From: Iodobacter fluviatilis
GTDB lineage: Bacteria > Pseudomonadota > Gammaproteobacteria > Burkholderiales > Chitinibacteraceae
Length of the DNA stretch: 64,000 nucleotides
NCBI RefSeq assembly: GCF_004194535.1
Contig: NZ_CP025781.1
Span: 2,914,001 to 2,978,000, forward strand
Reading direction: 5' to 3'
Shown one piece after another: positions 26,263-37,423 of this stretch. The translations under genes and the position numbers were made by a program. Below the pieces are notes generated by a model. That model was not told the DNA's origin. It saw only the letters and a list, made by a program, of their open reading frames with translations, and searched no databases. The stretch's first letter is position 1, and each line of letters opens with the position of its first letter.

Positions 26263-26319
26263 GATCTTTTTGTTTGGCCAATACGGGCAAAGCCCACAAC
26301 ATCACCCTCTGGAGCAGGT

Positions 26320-27786
26320 ATGCATCGTATTGCGGTAGCGGGTATTCAGCATGAAACCAATACCTTTGCCAGTATGCCAACCACCTTGGCTCATTTTATT
26401 GAGGCGGATGCCTGGCCTGGCCTGACTCAGGGCGAGGCGGTTTTGGCTGCTGTGGCGGGGGCTAATTTGCCTTTGGCAGGGGCGGTTGCCGCGCTGAAGG
26501 CGGCTCATTTGCAAGTCTTGCCTCTGCTCTGGGCCTCGGCGAACCCGAGTGGGCGGGTTGAGGATGCTGCGTTTGAAGCGCTATGGGCGATGTTTGAATC
26601 GGCGCTACTCGCCGCAGGGCAGACAGGGCCAGTAAATGGCGTGTATTTAGATTTACACGGCGCTTTGGTGACTGAGCGTTATGACGATGGCGATGGTGAA
26701 TGGTTGCGCCGCACCCGCTCATTATTGGGGGAGCAAATCCCCATCGTGGCCTCACTTGATTTTCATGCCAATGTCAGCCCTTTGATGGTGAATTCAGCCA
26801 GCACCCTAGTCGGTTATCGCAGCTATCCGCATGTCGATATGGCCGAAACTGGGGCAAGGGCGGTGGGTTTGTTGCAGCGGCTGCTGGCAGGCGAGGTGGT
26901 GCATTCGGCTTTTGAGCAGCTGCCCTTTTTGATTTCTATGCCATGGCAATGTTCCTTAATACAGCCGGTGGCTAGGCTGATGCGGATGGCAGAGCAGGCA
27001 GAAACAGGGGATGTAGTTAGTGTGAGTTTCTTCCCCGGGTTTCCCTTGGCGGATGTGGCTGATAGCGGGCCTTGCCTCCTAGCCTATGCCCACAGCGCCT
27101 CTCTTGCAGAGGCCACCGCTCGGATTCTGGCGCAAAAAGTACAGGCTGCCGAGCCGGAGTTTGCGGGCCGGTTGTGGCAGGTAGAGGAGGCGCTGAGCTA
27201 CGCCAAGCAATACGCAGGGCAGGGTAAAACCATCATTTTGGCGGACACCTGTGATAACGCAGGTGGCGGGGCAGGCAGTGATGCTGCGGGAGTGATTTGC
27301 GATGGCTTAAGTATGGGCATGTCGGCCATGGTGGTTGGCATACTTTGCGATCCTGCAACCGCTCAGGCCGCACATGCTGTGGGTGTTGGCGGCGTTTTAT
27401 CGCGTGCTATTGGCCAGGGAAGAAAAGCTTTGGGAGAATGGCGGGTAATCAGTTTAGGCACAGGGCAATTTGCAGCCACAGGGCCTTTTTATGCGGGCTG
27501 CCAAATGGATTTAGGCCCTATGGCCTGCCTGCAATACCAAGGGCTAACAGTATTAGTGAGTAGCCGTAAGCAGCAGGCGGCCGATCAGGCGATGTTCCGT
27601 CATTTAGGGGTAGAGCCTAGCGAGGTGGAGGTGTTGGTTTTAAAAAGCAGTGTGCATTTTCGAGCCGACTTTGGCGCAATCGCTGCAGAGATTTTAGTGG
27701 TAGAGGCTGAAGGCGATCACGTGGCAGATTTAAGCCGTTTGCAATATAAGGTGTGCCAAAGAAAGCCAGCAAGAAGCCATACGTAG
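26320..27786 (+). CDS. M81 (MlrC-like) metallopeptidase/amidohydrolase
   Basis: A 488-residue protein of the MlrC family. It starts with the family signature GIQHETNTFAS and continues with GVYLDLHGALVTERYDDGDG, SLDFHANVSPLMV, GYRSYPHVDMAETG and the C-terminal-domain motif DTCDNAGGGAGSDAAGV. MlrC of sphingomonads is a zinc enzyme that cleaves small linear peptides from microcystin; most homologues have unknown substrates. As the last gene of this cluster it could release glutamate from a gamma-glutamyl product. That is a hypothesis from context only. A GGAGCAGG RBS precedes ATG 26320. Confidence 0.85.
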   Translation: MHRIAVAGIQHETNTFASMPTTLAHFIEADAWPGLTQGEAVLAAVAGANLPLAGAVAALKAAHLQVLPLLWASANPSGRVEDAAFEALWAMFESALLAAGQTGPVNGVYLDLHGALVTERYDDGDGEWLRRTRSLLGEQIPIVASLDFHANVSPLMVNSASTLVGYRSYPHVDMAETGARAVGLLQRLLAGEVVHSAFEQLPFLISMPWQCSLIQPVARLMRMAEQAETGDVVSVSFFPGFPLADVADSGPCLLAYAHSASLAEATARILAQKVQAAEPEFAGRLWQVEEALSYAKQYAGQGKTIILADTCDNAGGGAGSDAAGVICDGLSMGMSAMVVGILCDPATAQAAHAVGVGGVLSRAIGQGRKALGEWRVISLGTGQFAATGPFYAGCQMDLGPMACLQYQGLTVLVSSRKQQAADQAMFRHLGVEPSEVEVLVLKSSVHFRADFGAIAAEILVVEAEGDHVADLSRLQYKVCQRKPARSHT

Positions 27787-27819
27787 GAGTCATGGTGTTT
27801 AGACCCAGGCGGCAATGCT

Positions 27820-27983
27820 AGCAGCCTGTCGGACTTAAGACTGATCTACTACGGAAAAGCCGGATTTGGCCATATTTCACGCATTTTCTCGTTGAATAGC
27901 CAGCTATTCGCCTCAAAAACCCGCGAAATCTGTCTCAAACCGGTCTTTCCCTCGCTACGATCGCTTAAGTCCGACAGGCTGCT
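27820..27983 (+). mobile_element. 164-bp palindromic MITE-like element, copy B
   Basis: Same orientation as copy A at 18977 and identical to it except at one position in the left terminal repeat (C instead of T). Both ends read AGCAGCC..GGCTGCT, flanked by CT on the left and AG on the right. It lies between two convergent genes (M81 hydrolase and tpsB). Confidence 0.85.
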
Positions 27984-28028
27984 AGCTAAACTCTATGCTT
28001 GCATATTTGGGTTTGAGCACTCGTCATA

Positions 28029-29557
28029 TCAATACTTCATATAAAATCCAAAATGCCCAAAGCTTTCGCCGCGCTCAATTTTGGGCGAGCTGCTGCCATC
28101 GATGATATAGCCCCAGTCTGCGCTGATTAACCCCCAATCCTGAATTTGCCAGCGTAATCCCAGCCCCACGCTGCTGAGCGCTTCCTGGCTGCTTGATCCG
28201 GCATCGGGAGAGCGTCTGTGGATGGCACCTGTATCGATAAAGCTGAGCAGGCGTAAGCCTTCATAAATTTTGGGCGTGCTTATTTCTATTGTGCCTTGCA
28301 CACCGCTGTCCCCTGTTGCGCTGCGATCACTCACGCCACGTAAAGAGTTATTGCCACCTAATGCAAATTGCTCACCCGCGATCAGTGCTTCATTAGAAAA
28401 TTGGGTGTTGAGTTTTAGGCTGGCTTGCCAGTCGCCCGCAAAGCGATACAGGCCTTCTGCCTTAGCGTGCCATGATTGCCAGTTGCTATATGCGTCTTTG
28501 CGATTGGCCTGATAGGCCTCATCATCATTGCCTACTCCTGATGGCAGATTGTGTGTGTAATCCAGCCCAAAATTGATCTCCATGTCTTCGCTTTGCCAGT
28601 GGCCGTTATAAGCCAGAGTCAGCGGCCGGCTACGTACATCGGGGCTGAGCTGGCCTACGGAGGAGATATCCGTTCCACGGAATAATTTATCATCTAGCGC
28701 AACTTCAATTTGCGAGCGGTATTGTCCCTGTGGGGCTAAGTAGTGGGTGTAGCGCAGTCCGCCCGATTCACCCTTACCAGTAATGGTTAAACCCTCGCCT
28801 AAGCTGCCAGAATCCACTTTAGATTGTGCATAGTAGGCGGATAGGCTGCCACCCATTGGGTATAAAGGCAGGCGGTAGAACACGCCATACTGGCTTACAT
28901 TGTCTGGCTGGCTGGGGGCGGTGGAGTAGCTAACGGTGGCTACTTGATCGCTATTAAATAAGTTAGCGTATTGAAACCCTAAGGAGAGGCGTAAGCGGCC
29001 GTTATCATCCGAGCCAGAATTATTGCCGGAAACAAAAACGCTCCATGGTTTTTGCTGCTGAGTATCAATAATGGCTTCAATGCTGTCCGCATCGCCTTCT
29101 TTAAAGGTGAGGATGGTCTGTTTTGCTGGGTTTTCATTGGCAATAAGCAGTTGTGTGGTCATGGCCTGAAAATTAGGCGAGCTGCTTTCCTTTAGGGCAG
29201 GCAGGCTATTTCGCTGGTTTTCTTCATCAAAAAAAGTGTTGTTTTTGATGCTCACTTTGCTGAGTTTAAAGCTCAGAACTTCCAAAGTAATCGTGCTGCT
29301 CACTTCTTGGGGGGCAGGGTGACGCGTAAAAAACCATGGCCACGCTCCCTTAACGCAGATTCAAATGCGCTGGCAGCTTGTTGTAAATCACTAAGTGAGC
29401 GGTTGTTGCCTAAATAGGCTTGCAATAACTGTTGGCTGTCATCGTTAGAAAGAGGATTCTCTCCCTTCACATTAAAGGAGCTCACATTAAAAAGAGGTTC
29501 TTCGGCCCATACAAAGCCTGAAATTATGCTGGCGAGTAAACAAAGGCGAAATTTCAT
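28029..29557 (-). pseudogene. TpsB/ShlB-type outer-membrane transporter of two-partner secretion, frame broken
   Basis: Two frames together make one TpsB protein. The first (ATG 29557, MKFRLCLLASIISGFVWA signal peptide) holds the start of a POTRA domain (FNVSSFNVKGENPLSNDDSQ..LRERGHGFLRVTLPPKK-stop). The second (to 28029) continues EVSSTITLEVLSFKLSKV and then the 16-strand barrel, with FALGGNNSLRGVSD (the conserved RG motif) and a C-terminal strand ending FGFYMKY. A run of six C on the coding strand (29309-29314) lies exactly at the break. A seventh would give LPPQEVSSTIT and a single 509-residue protein, and the 1529-bp span is one base short of a multiple of three. TpsB exports the TpsA adhesin encoded upstream. 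Confidence 0.85.
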
Positions 29558-29576
29558 AAGGTGAAGGAGCTCTTGT

Positions 29577-30956
29577 TTATTTGACCGCACCCGGTTTGCA
29601 GCCAAGGTTGGAGGGAATACCGTTTTTGCTCAGAATTTCACGCAGCGGAATTTTTACCATGCCGATGGGGGTTTTATCAAACTCAATAAATCCAGGGAGC
29701 TCACGTAAGCGAATTGGGTTATTTTTGTTTGAAAACCCTGTTTCATCTTTCCCTAAAAATAGCACTTGCTGGCTGTTGTTGTCAGTTAGACTAACATTAC
29801 CATCACGAACGTGTACATAGAGGCCAGGCATTTCATTACTGCCCTCGCTCTGCCCAAATAAGAGTTGCAAATCAATAGGGATAGTATCTGGCCGTGGTAC
29901 AGGCATATTGCCAAGCCCGGCTGGTGGTGTGGCTGGGCGTAAAATGCCGGAGATGCGGATCAATACCGTTTCCCCAAGCTTGAGCTGCTGAACAGGGCCA
30001 TTTACAGGGCTAACAGTGACGCTGCCTTCCCATACATAAGCGCCAAAGCCATCCATGCCGGGTAAGGCGGGATCTGCACAAGCAGCCGTGCATTCAAAAT
30101 CGACTCCTGTACCGCGTATGCCAATCGTGGCGCTTTTGGTGCTGTATTGCACTGCATCGGGTTTGGCTTTACCGATTAAGCCCGTTAAAGCGCGTAAACC
30201 ACCCTTAAATAAAGAGAGGCCAAAGCTGCCTTCTGCAGGTGCTGTGGCTTTGTACTCAAAGCGATCAATCTGCATTTGTGTGTCGCTGCGTAAAGAGACT
30301 TTTCCCCCATCCCTAAAGGCTAATACCAGCGCGCCATCGGCGGTGGTTTCAACTCGCTCGCCTACATAAACCGCACCACCTTGCACTAGCATACGGAATA
30401 CGCCTTCTTTGTTTCGGGCGTTCGCTTTACCCGATAGGCTAACTACGCGTGCAGCGGCAGACACCTCAACGGCCTTGTTTTGTTGAGTGGGGGCATCCTT
30501 TGCTTCTAGCGCGCAATCGCCGGCACAAAGTCTTGCATCAAAATCAGTACCGCGAATCCCGATGGTGGCGCTGGAAGTTTGAATCTTGGCTGCTGTAGCA
30601 GATTGTTTGGAAATTAAGCCGGTAACAGCACGCAGGCCGCCTTTAAACAGCCCTAAAATCATGCCGTCTTCGCGCCCTGCCTGGCCAAAGGCAAAGCTGT
30701 CGATTTTCATACGTGTATCAGGGCGTACCGTAATCTGGCCGCCATCATTAAACTTCAGCACCGCGTGGCTGTTGGGCGCGGTAATAATTTCATCGCCTTC
30801 ATTTAAAATCGAGCCTTTACCAATCAGCTTAAGCCCGCCACTTTTACCCTGTGCTGAAGCCGCGCCTTGCACTGATGCCACTTCGGCCACAATGGCCGCA
30901 TAGCTTGGCGTTTGCAGCAAAAGGGTGAGAAGAAATAGCTTAAGGGCAGTTGGCAT
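29577..30956 (-). CDS. Exported protein with two FecR-type domains, part of the TPS locus
   Basis: A 459-residue protein with a clear signal peptide (MPTALKLFLLTLLLQTPSYA). Two tandem FecR-like domains follow: about residues 25-150 with NEGDEIITAPNSHAVLKFNDGGQITVRPDT and SATIGIRGTDFDA, and about 190-300 with VYVGERVETTADGALVLAFRDGG and SATIGIRGTGVDF. A C-terminal part follows that I do not recognise. Such FecR-domain proteins often accompany large adhesins, but their biochemical role is unclear. ATG 30956 overlaps the stop of tpsA (30940) by 17 bases. Because tpsA lacks one base, its frame runs into this gene, and automatic annotation may merge the two into one 2514-residue product. Confidence 0.85.
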   Translation of the reverse strand: MPTALKLFLLTLLLQTPSYAAIVAEVASVQGAASAQGKSGGLKLIGKGSILNEGDEIITAPNSHAVLKFNDGGQITVRPDTRMKIDSFAFGQAGREDGMILGLFKGGLRAVTGLISKQSATAAKIQTSSATIGIRGTDFDARLCAGDCALEAKDAPTQQNKAVEVSAAARVVSLSGKANARNKEGVFRMLVQGGAVYVGERVETTADGALVLAFRDGGKVSLRSDTQMQIDRFEYKATAPAEGSFGLSLFKGGLRALTGLIGKAKPDAVQYSTKSATIGIRGTGVDFECTAACADPALPGMDGFGAYVWEGSVTVSPVNGPVQQLKLGETVLIRISGILRPATPPAGLGNMPVPRPDTIPIDLQLLFGQSEGSNEMPGLYVHVRDGNVSLTDNNSQQVLFLGKDETGFSNKNNPIRLRELPGFIEFDKTPIGMVKIPLREILSKNGIPSNLGCKPGAVK

Positions 30957-33900
30957 CGTCTTCTCCGGCAACACGAATGGTCTCTTTAGGCGGCTCAAGC
31001 TCTTCTGGTTTTTTTGCTTCAAAGGGTAATTGCCCTGTGCCAATAATTTGGAAATGGCTTTGCTGATCTTGATTTTGCAAAACAATAATTTTAACAATTT
31101 GATCAACTTGTTCAGGGCTTGCCGTGGTGGGTAGATTATTGAGCAAAGGGGAATCAAGATTTTTTCCAATCTTATTGATAACGCCCGTGGTTTGAATTTG
31201 ATCAGGGCTGATATTATTGCTAATGGTTCTGGCACTACCGTAGCTGATGGCCCCCCGTTAGCTGAAATCGCTTTCACGCCTTTGGCTACCTGAATTACGG
31301 CCGCATCAACAGAAATCTCACCCGTTGTCCCTTTTACTCCCCGCTGTGTTCCTGCCCGTGCACCATTATTACTGCCCGAATTTAATTGGGCCTGTGTTGC
31401 ACCTGCAATTAAGTTAGCATTTTGAATAAAACTATCATTTGCATTTACTTTGATATCGCCTGCGGCAATAAGGTCTGTGTTTTGAATAATATTGTCATTG
31501 ATCTCACCGGTATCTCGGCTGGTGAGTTTTATTGTGCCTGTTGATTTAAATGATCCGCTGTTAATCCTTAAAGCGCCTTTACTCAGCAAAGAAGTATCAT
31601 CAGCAAAGAAGGGCGAAATCACGCTGAGCGTACCTTGGTTATCAATTAATACGCTGCCCTTGCTGTTGATTGCCAGCACAGTAAGATTAGTATTGTTAAT
31701 CAATGAAACATCGCCACCGCTATTGGCTGAAAATTGGGAAATGCTATGATTTCCCTTGTCTAAAGAAATTTGTATTAGGCCAACGGCTTGCAGCGAGTTT
31801 GTTTTTATTTTGGCCGCGCTACTATCAATAATTGAGTTGGCTTTTAAATTGACAGTACTGCCTTGTAGCTGATCATTTAATTTTAATGTTTCTGCTGAAT
31901 TTACATTTATGTTTCCATTGCTAATAACGCTGGCTAGCTCAATTGATTTGTTATTGTTGAGATTGATATCACCCTTGCTTGTTAGCTCGGCAGCATCTAA
32001 AGCATTATTGTTTTTTAGGGCAATTCCCAGCTCCGCATCGGCAACGAGTTTTGTGGCAGCAAGCTGTGCATCACTGGCCTCAGTGAGTTGGCCATTTGAT
32101 ATTTTAAACTGTAGTTGTTTTCCACTTACGCTTCCTTTTATATTTATATTTCCCGTATTATTTATTTTCATATTACCATTATTGCTGCTTCCTTCTAAAA
32201 CCATTGCCTTGTTGTTGACCAAACTGATATTGCCATTATCGCTAATTAATCTGACCTGATCTAAAATATTCTCTTGTTCAAGTGTAATATCGCCGCTAGC
32301 CTTCACATCAAGTGTCTTGCTGTTGATTATACCTAAACCTGTCAGGCTGCCTTTTGTGTTAATGCGCAAATTAGCATTACTGCTTGTTTTTCCTAAAGTG
32401 AGTGCCTTGGCATTATTAATCGAAATATCACCTTCTGCACTGTTTAAACTGGCCTGGTTAATTGTGTTTTCATTATCTAGCTTAATTCCTTTTCCGGCTG
32501 TGGCGGTCAAGTTATCTGTGTTGAGTGTGCCACTTGTAAGGCTGCTGATTGTCCCACTATTTGCTTTTAAAATTATATTTTTTGCAACTATTACATCATT
32601 TACACCCAGATTACCATCGGTACTAATCTGTAACTGGCCTGCAGTATTTATAGCACCTAAGGCAAGTGTTTTAGTGTTGTAAAAAACAATATCGCCACTG
32701 CTGTTGGGAGAAAAAATATCAACTGTATTGGCTTCACTCAGATTAATACTGGCAGATTGCGCATTAAGGCTTTTTGCATTAATTATCCCTCCTGCTGTCT
32801 GGCGAATATCACCTGTGCTGTTTAAAGTTAAATTTCCATCACCAATCGAAAGTCCACTAATCAGCACATCGCCCGTTTTATTGCCTTTAGCATCGCCAAT
32901 AATAATACTGGTAGATTTAATATGGCTTAAATCGCTGTTATTTAAAACAAAGCCTATATCTGACTGACTATTTCCGCCTAAAAATACTTTGACATTGTTA
33001 TTGCTTAGCGGGGTGTAAAAAAATTCACTGCCTTCTATCTGAGCCTGCGATCCTATTGCTAACTTATCTGCAATAAAATTGATGTTTTTACTTTTTATTT
33101 TATTGTTGATTATTATTCCGCTAGCAGCTTGTAATTTAGCCATCTCTGAATTGTTTAATGCACCATCGACGGCTATCTTTCCCTCGCTGCTTATTTGTAA
33201 GTTTTTTGTGCTTATTTCTTGTAATGAAAGATCTGTTTTATTTTTTAATATTAAATTGCCACTGAATGCGGTTAAAGTGCCTAAGTTTTGGCTGCTATTA
33301 TTGAGTACAATATCACCCGTGGTCGTGAGCTTTGCATTACCTGTGATTGATGCATTCGCACTGTCGCTGATATTACTGGCAGAGATATCAATTTGGCTGG
33401 CATTTAAATTTCCGCTAAGTATCAGGCCTTCTGTATTTGAGAGCTTGAATTGATCTCCACTCGATTCAGCCAAAGACAACGTTTTATTGTTGGTAAGTAA
33501 TATATTACCTTTATTGGTTTTGAGTGAAGCGTTATCGATTGAGTTGTTTTTATCTAGCGTAATTCCCGTGCCAGCATTTGCAGTAAAATTATTACTTATG
33601 ATGCGTGCACTGCTTACTTCAGTGATCTCTCCTGCTACGGCACTGAGAATGGCTGTTTTGGCAGTCAGCGTATCGCTTAAGTTAATATTTCCTTTGCTAC
33701 TAATTGTGACATCGCCAACGCCGCTATTTATAACCCCAAGCGAAATGGTCTGATTATTATTCAGCGTAATATTACTACCGCTGATTGCCGCTTTGCTAAT
33801 CAGATTGTTCTTATCAAGAATTACAGCGCCTGTAGAGCTCACATTTAAAGCAGCCGTGGTGATAATGCCGCTGCTCTGAGTTAAGTTGTTAGATTTAAGT

Positions 33901-36900
33901 GTGAGGGTATTGCTGCCTATTGTACTGATGTCACTATTAAGCGTGGTATCCCGTATATTGCTTAAGTCAATATTGCCATTGCTTTTTAGGCTGATAACGC
34001 TCAATGCTTTGTTGTTTTTAATTTTTATATCGCCGCTGCTATTACTGGCAATTAAGCTATCAAATTGATTGTCTTTTTCTAAACTTAATGCACCAGATGA
34101 AGTGGCGGTTAATTTAGTGGCAATGATTGTGCCTGTACCTTGGTTGATGGTTCCATTAGTCGAAGTTAGCGTGAGGTTTTTGGCGGAAATAAAATTATTA
34201 ATCTCCAAATTGCTGCTGGTACGGACGTTAATATCATTGCTACTGACAAGGCTTTCAGCATAGCCAGAGAGACCGATATTTAGATCGCCGGTGTAAACAA
34301 GATTGATGTCGCTGCTGGCATTGAGTGCAATACCATCGGTGAATACATTGCTGGCATTATTGAGGGTAATGCTTGTTCCTCTTGCCGCGAGGCCTTTTAC
34401 TTTTATCACGTCACTTTGGCTAATCGTACCCGTAGAGTAAATGTCGATAATGGGGGTGTTGCTGCCCGAGCTGAGATCGAGCGCAGCAATATCAACGGCC
34501 CCTAAGGCATGGCTGCTATTGCCAATTTTTATTTTACTGGCGGTAATGTTGTTAAATTCACTTTGGCTAATGCCAAATTTGCTACGAGTGCTATTACCTA
34601 ATTGAGTGGCAATGCTTGAGGACGTGGGGGATAGATTAACGGTGCCACCTGCAGCTTTGAGGTTGCCGTAATTACTTCCTACTTCAGCGGCCGCAGTTAA
34701 GGTGATCGTGTCTGCTTGTAGGTTAATATTTGCAGCGCTTATTTTTCCTGTACTGATGCCATTTGGAATAGAAATTGTTTTACTGGCTGCAGTAGTAATT
34801 AAATCAACATTACCTGTGCCTGTATCTATTTCAAGACCACCGAATGTAATATTTTCACTGTTTTCTAAGCTGATGTTTCCATTGCTGGTGCTCATCCCAC
34901 TTTGACTTGGGCCAACTTGGGTTTGATTATTTATATTGTTATATAAACTAAGTGCACTATTGTTTTTAATGGTAATGGTGGCTCCACTAGCATCAGTTTT
35001 TGCACTTAAACTGCCAATTTTATTGTTGGCATTATTAAAATTAATATTCCCCGTAGTAGCACGAAGAGTGAGTGAACCAGATCCAATCAATTCAAGAGGG
35101 GAAGATTGGCTGATATTGCCATTGGTTTCTATCCAACTATTTTCACCTAGTTTTGATTTGCTGCTTAAATCAGGGTGGCTAATTATTTCGACAGCTTTGT
35201 TGTTTTTAAAATAAAGGGCATAGTCTGTGTTACTACTTATTTTATTCACAGAATGGGCTGATTTTCCAATGTCTACTGTGGTGCCTGATGAGGATGAAGA
35301 TAAGGTTGATACGCTCAGTATATTGCTTGATATAGTTATTCCTGTGCCTTGGCTGATTCCTGATTTACCACTGATGCTGATTTGCTTATTTGTGCCGCTA
35401 GTAAGATCTCCGTTTACAAAAATTGTACCATCACTTGCAAGCAGAGTAATGTTTCCATTAGTTGTTATTTGTTTTGTTTTTATGCCAAGTTTATCTGTTT
35501 TTAAAGTTAAATCACCAGTCCAAATAGATGAGCCCGTGCTTGCCGTGGTAATGGTTTTACTCGTCATGTCAATTCCATCTCCACCAGTTGCACTGGTGTC
35601 ATCTTTATAAGCATGGAATGTGAGTGATTTATCAGAGCTAACTGTTGTGACAATGTTTAAATCAGCATCAAATGTTATTGGCCCTATTGATTGGACAATG
35701 ACATTGTTTGATGCAAGTGCGGAGTTTATATCCTCAGTCGTAAGGTTACTGCTGGCAGCCACATTATGATCAAATAGTCCAGATGATTGAGTCAGCGATG
35801 AAGTGCACGCAGATACTGTTGAGCAAATACTAATCCCTGATGGATCAAGTAATAGCGTTCCACTCTTCCAGCCCTTAGCCGCCGAAGTATCCACTCTTGC
35901 TTTAAAATCCAAATACTCTTTGCCCGATGTTTCTACCAAGCCACCATCGCCCCCTAACGCGCCGCCTTTGGCGCTAATCTCCCCGTTTACCCTCGTGGTT
36001 TTATCTGCCCAAACAATGATTTTTCCACCATTACCTTCGGTTATCGCGTTGGCGCGCAAAGTGCTTTCTGGGCTGGTGTAACTGGCTTGTGAGTTGGAAA
36101 TTAAAGGATTACCGCCTTGATAATCCCCACCCAGCAAAATACTGCCACCTGCATTCTGGCCGCTAGCGTCGATGACGGCCTGCTCGATCAGTCCCACATG
36201 TTTGCCAAGTAGCTGTACATCGCCACCTTTAAGGCCCGTTGCGCTGATTTGGCCACTGGCAAGTAGCGTGCCGCTAGGGCCTGCGTCGAGAGTGACTTGT
36301 CCGCCAACGGCACCATTGGCAGCAATATGACTACCTGAGCTGGTCTCGATTTTATCGCTGGCACGCAGTAAAACCTTGCCACCCACTTGCTCGGCACGCA
36401 CCGCGCGGATCTCGCCGCTGTGTTTTAAGGTGCCCGCAAATAGGCCAACGGCATCACCTTTGATTTGGCCTAGATTAATGACGCTATCGCTTGGTGCTTG
36501 TAAGGTAAAACGTAGGCCTTCTAAGCTTAAACTGACAATTTCAACTGATTTTCCTGCGGCAAGCACTACATTGCCATTACTCGATTCGATTAAGCCACTG
36601 TTTTTAATATCAGGAGAGATCAGAAAAACATCACCATTTTGGCTGCGAATCATGCCTTCTACGGCTATTTTTCCGCTATCGCCATTAAAGCGATAACGGC
36701 CATTGATAAAATCATCATTCTTAATATCGAGTGTGGAAGCCACAAAGCCAGCGGTATCAATCCGAGCGTCTTTTCCAACCAAGAGGCCATTTTTGTTAAT
36801 CAGAAAAACGCGGCCGTTCGAGCTGAGCTGACCGAGAATTTGCGATGGATCGATGCCGCTAACCCGATTTAGCACGGTGCTTTTGGCGGACTCCTGCTGA

Positions 36901-37121
36901 AAACGAGTGGCCTCGTCTTTGGCAATATTGAATTTTTGCCACTCAATAATCGCGTTAGGCGTGTTTTTAATGGTGAGCATTTTGCCCACTTGCTGGATGT
37001 CTGCCGTGCCGTGAATGATTTTTATCCCTTCAGGGTTGGCATAGGCGGGGCTGCCGGCTAGTAGCGGTAAGGCTATTGAAATAGCCAGTACTAGTGGGCG
37101 TAAAGGGAATTGTGGCTTCAT
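30940..37121 (-). pseudogene. TpsA filamentous-haemagglutinin-like adhesin, frame shifted near its C-terminus
   Basis: Signal peptide (about 28 residues, ending SPAYA) and a TPS secretion domain (about 29-250) with GTADIQQVGKMLTIKNTPNA, WQKFNIAKDEATRFQQ and SSNGRVFLINKNGLLVG. Then follow roughly 1700 residues of degenerate beta-helix repeats rich in Asn/Ser/Thr (SNGNISLVNNKAL-like units). After about residue 1955 the frame leaves adhesin-like sequence at ANGG. The true ending (AISYGSARTISNNISPDQ ... AGEDDANCP, stop at 30940) is in another frame. The coding-strand run of six G at 31251-31256 marks the break; seven G would restore ANGGAISYGS. The intact protein would be about 2060 residues, exported by the TpsB encoded downstream. 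A GGAGG RBS lies seven bases before ATG 37121. Confidence 0.88.
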
Positions 37122-37420
37122 GGCTAGCCTCCGCGGTCTTAAGGCAAAGTGGGTCGCTTAATTCTAGTTTGCCATTACTGTTTTGCCAGCGGTTTTCTGA
37201 TGTCATTGAAGCGACACTGTAGATTTTTCTTTCTTAGAAATTTTTTTAACTTTTTAAATTAGTCAGTAATGGTGCTAAGTGAAAACCCTCGTTTAAATTG
37301 TATGCGCATATAAGGGATTTCCTGCTTGAAAACATTGCTACCTTTTGGGTTTGGCATATAGAATCAAGACCATTTCGCCGCAAATTGATATAAAAACTTC
37401 TGCTTTCCCCTAAGGGTTTT
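37122..37420. other. Divergent intergenic region between tpsA and gltB
   Basis: About 300 bases serving two divergent genes. Towards tpsA there is a TAGAAT -10-like hexamer on the minus strand and a GGAGG RBS. Towards gltB there is the promoter described separately. The middle (37230-37265) is very A/T-rich. No ORF or repeat was seen. Confidence 0.5.
37335..37364 (+). promoter_or_regulatory. Predicted sigma-70 promoter of gltB
   Basis: TTGCTA (37335-37340) and TAGAAT (37359-37364) are 18 bases apart; TATAGA at 37357 gives a 16-base spacing instead. It lies about 60 bases before the gltB start. Read by eye only. Confidence 0.45.
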
Positions 37421-37423
37421 GTG

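Noticed and set aside
31492-35610. Many plus-strand ORFs of 60-130 codons opposite the adhesin gene
   Set aside because: They are hydrophobic complements of the Asn/Ser/Thr-rich repeats, have no RBS and no recognisable domains; the strand of the adhesin is clearly coding.
29577-37121. One 2514-residue adhesin-FecR fusion protein
   Set aside because: Between about 30957 and 31250 the frame gives Ile/Leu/Lys-rich nonsense and runs into an internal signal peptide. The adhesin's natural ending is in another frame and stops at 30940, and one extra G restores it.
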